Source: Burkholderiales bacterium
GTDB lineage: Bacteria > Pseudomonadota > Gammaproteobacteria > Burkholderiales > Burkholderiaceae_D
Reading direction: 5' to 3'
Length of the DNA: 7,265 nt
Assembly (NCBI GenBank): GCA_005800405.1
Contig: SYFN01000117.1
Span: forward strand, 1-7,265
Shown here piece by piece: positions 6,783 through 7,265 of the stretch (positions are counted from its first letter, which is position 1; the number at the start of each line of letters is the position of its first letter). The translations under genes and the position numbers were made by a program. Below the pieces are notes generated by a model that was given only the letters and a program-made list of their open reading frames with translations, was not told the DNA's origin and searched no databases.

Positions 6783-7109
6783 TCAGGTTGTGATCAGGAG
6801 AAGGAGGGGGCGCGAACGTCGTTGAAATGTGGAGAAGCTCAAAACCGGCGTGCGGCCGCGCCGGAGAGAGAGGCTGTCAGTCGCTGCATCCGATAGATAA
6901 TCACGGACATCGAAATCGCGAGCAGCACCGGTGGCGGCACACAATACGCAGCGATCTGCCGCTGCATGCGAGACCTGAGGCTGGCCGACATCGGATGTCT
7001 GGACCCACTTGACGCCCGAGCTGACGCAGACCTCGGTCCAACGCCCGCCATCGCCTGAACGCAGGCCGGCAATCGCCGGCGTGAGCGATTGCCAAAGCAA
7101 CGCTGCCAC
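6783..7109 (-). CDS. DUF2946/CruR-like small protein, probable copper-responsive upstream ORF; start codon degraded
   Basis: Reading from GTG 7107-7109 to TGA 6783-6785 gives 108 residues. Family features are the hydrophobic N-terminus AALLWQSLTPAIAG, the WTEVCVSSGVKWV segment (24-36), and the metal-type CxxC in HAAADRCVLC (Cys54, Cys57). DUF2946 proteins head copper-related operons; Bordetella CruR senses copper as a nascent chain through its CxxC and controls the downstream TonB receptor, using a C-terminal RAPP arrest motif. Here the C-terminus reads QRRSRPLLL, so that motif is not intact. The frame is open up to 7157 without any ATG; family-like sequence (RKALSCWLV) extends upstream of the GTG, so the true start is lost, or is a CTG at 7124 preceded by AGGAAA. 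The upstream edge coincides with a palindrome and an AT-rich segment, suggesting disruption. It could be a remnant. Confidence 0.65.
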   Translation of the reverse strand: MAALLWQSLTPAIAGLRSGDGGRWTEVCVSSGVKWVQTSDVGQPQVSHAAADRCVLCAATGAARDFDVRDYLSDAATDSLSLRRGRTPVLSFSTFQRRSRPLLLLITT

Positions 7110-7121
7110 TAACCAGCACGA

Positions 7122-7145
7122 CAGCGCTTTCCTAGGGAAGCGCTG
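7122..7145. repeat. 24-nt near-perfect palindrome with CTAG centre
   Basis: CAGCGCTTTCC (7122-7132) and GGGAAGCGCTG (7135-7145) are complementary at 10 of 11 positions, the exception being a possible G-T pair, around a central TA. It straddles the expected start of the DUF2946 gene and the change to AT-rich DNA. The right arm continues as GCTGAACAAATCC, which resembles terminal repeats of some IS5-type elements; that resemblance is from memory. Confidence 0.75.
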
Positions 7146-7265
7146 AACAAATCCCTTTTACAAGGAACTTTACTCAGCAATTTTTGAACTGCCTAATTTT
7201 TGGGCAATTATTTTAAAAGTTTGTTAAAAACGCTGCGAATTTATCCGCTTTAAGCGGATTGTTCC
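7134..7265. mobile_element. Possible end of an insertion element running out of the window
   Basis: From about 7146 the sequence falls to roughly 30% G+C (hand count for 7146-7242), unlike the GC-richer genes to the left. It contains no gene. The putative terminal repeat begins near 7134 (AGGGAAGCGCTGAACAAATC). No transposase is visible, so the call is a hypothesis; an AT-rich promoter region of the operon is the alternative. Confidence 0.3.
7243..7259. repeat. 8-bp perfect inverted repeat ATCCGCTT / AAGCGGAT
   Basis: ATCCGCTT (7243-7250) and AAGCGGAT (7252-7259) are perfect complements separated by one T. Such a compact dyad suits a protein operator or the tip of a hairpin. No T-run follows on either strand, so it is not an obvious terminator. 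Confidence 0.6.

Noticed and set aside
6783..7109. Mid-gene frameshift in the DUF2946 ORF
   Set aside because: The alternative frame gives no better match to the family; the current frame keeps the WTEVC segment, CxxC and a plausible tail, so only the extreme C-terminus remains doubtful.

Overview
This window looks like chromosomal DNA from a betaproteobacterium, most likely Burkholderiales. An Oxalobacteraceae-type genome of moderate G+C would fit, but that is a guess. The main grounds are an Azotobacter-type seven-iron ferredoxin next to a thioredoxin-reductase-like ferredoxin-NADP reductase, and the wording of the other proteins. There is no rRNA, tRNA or CRISPR array.

Left part (1-1150, minus strand): a two-gene unit of a LutC/YkgG-type LUD-domain protein followed by a D-2-hydroxyacid dehydrogenase of the glyoxylate/hydroxypyruvate reductase type, cut by the window edge. 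A 339-bp divergent spacer with several inverted repeats follows. Then come fdxA and a ferredoxin-NADP reductase on the plus strand (1490-2976), closed by a clear intrinsic terminator at 3002-3027. These genes are intact.

Right part (3033-7157, minus strand): a putative copper-handling operon. In transcription order it holds a DUF2946/CruR-like small ORF with a CxxC motif, a TonB-dependent outer-membrane receptor, a secreted BNR/Asp-box (sialidase-fold) protein with Cys/His motifs, and a secreted thioredoxin-like protein with a CTHC active site. The order matches DUF2946-headed copper operons such as Bordetella cruR-bfrG, as I recall them.

The most notable observation is that three of these four genes are interrupted only by in-frame TAG codons: two in the receptor, one in the BNR protein and one in the thioredoxin. 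There is no frameshift, TAA or TGA inside them, and family-typical sequence resumes immediately after each TAG. Every natural stop in the window is TGA or TAA. Either the operon is decaying through point nonsense mutations, or TAG is read through or recoded. The head gene has also lost any ATG start. It abuts a 24-nt palindrome and an AT-rich tail (about 30% G+C by hand count over 7146-7242), which may be the end of an insertion element. Loss of the operon's control region followed by decay is the simplest story; amber decoding is the more exciting one, and the two make different testable predictions.
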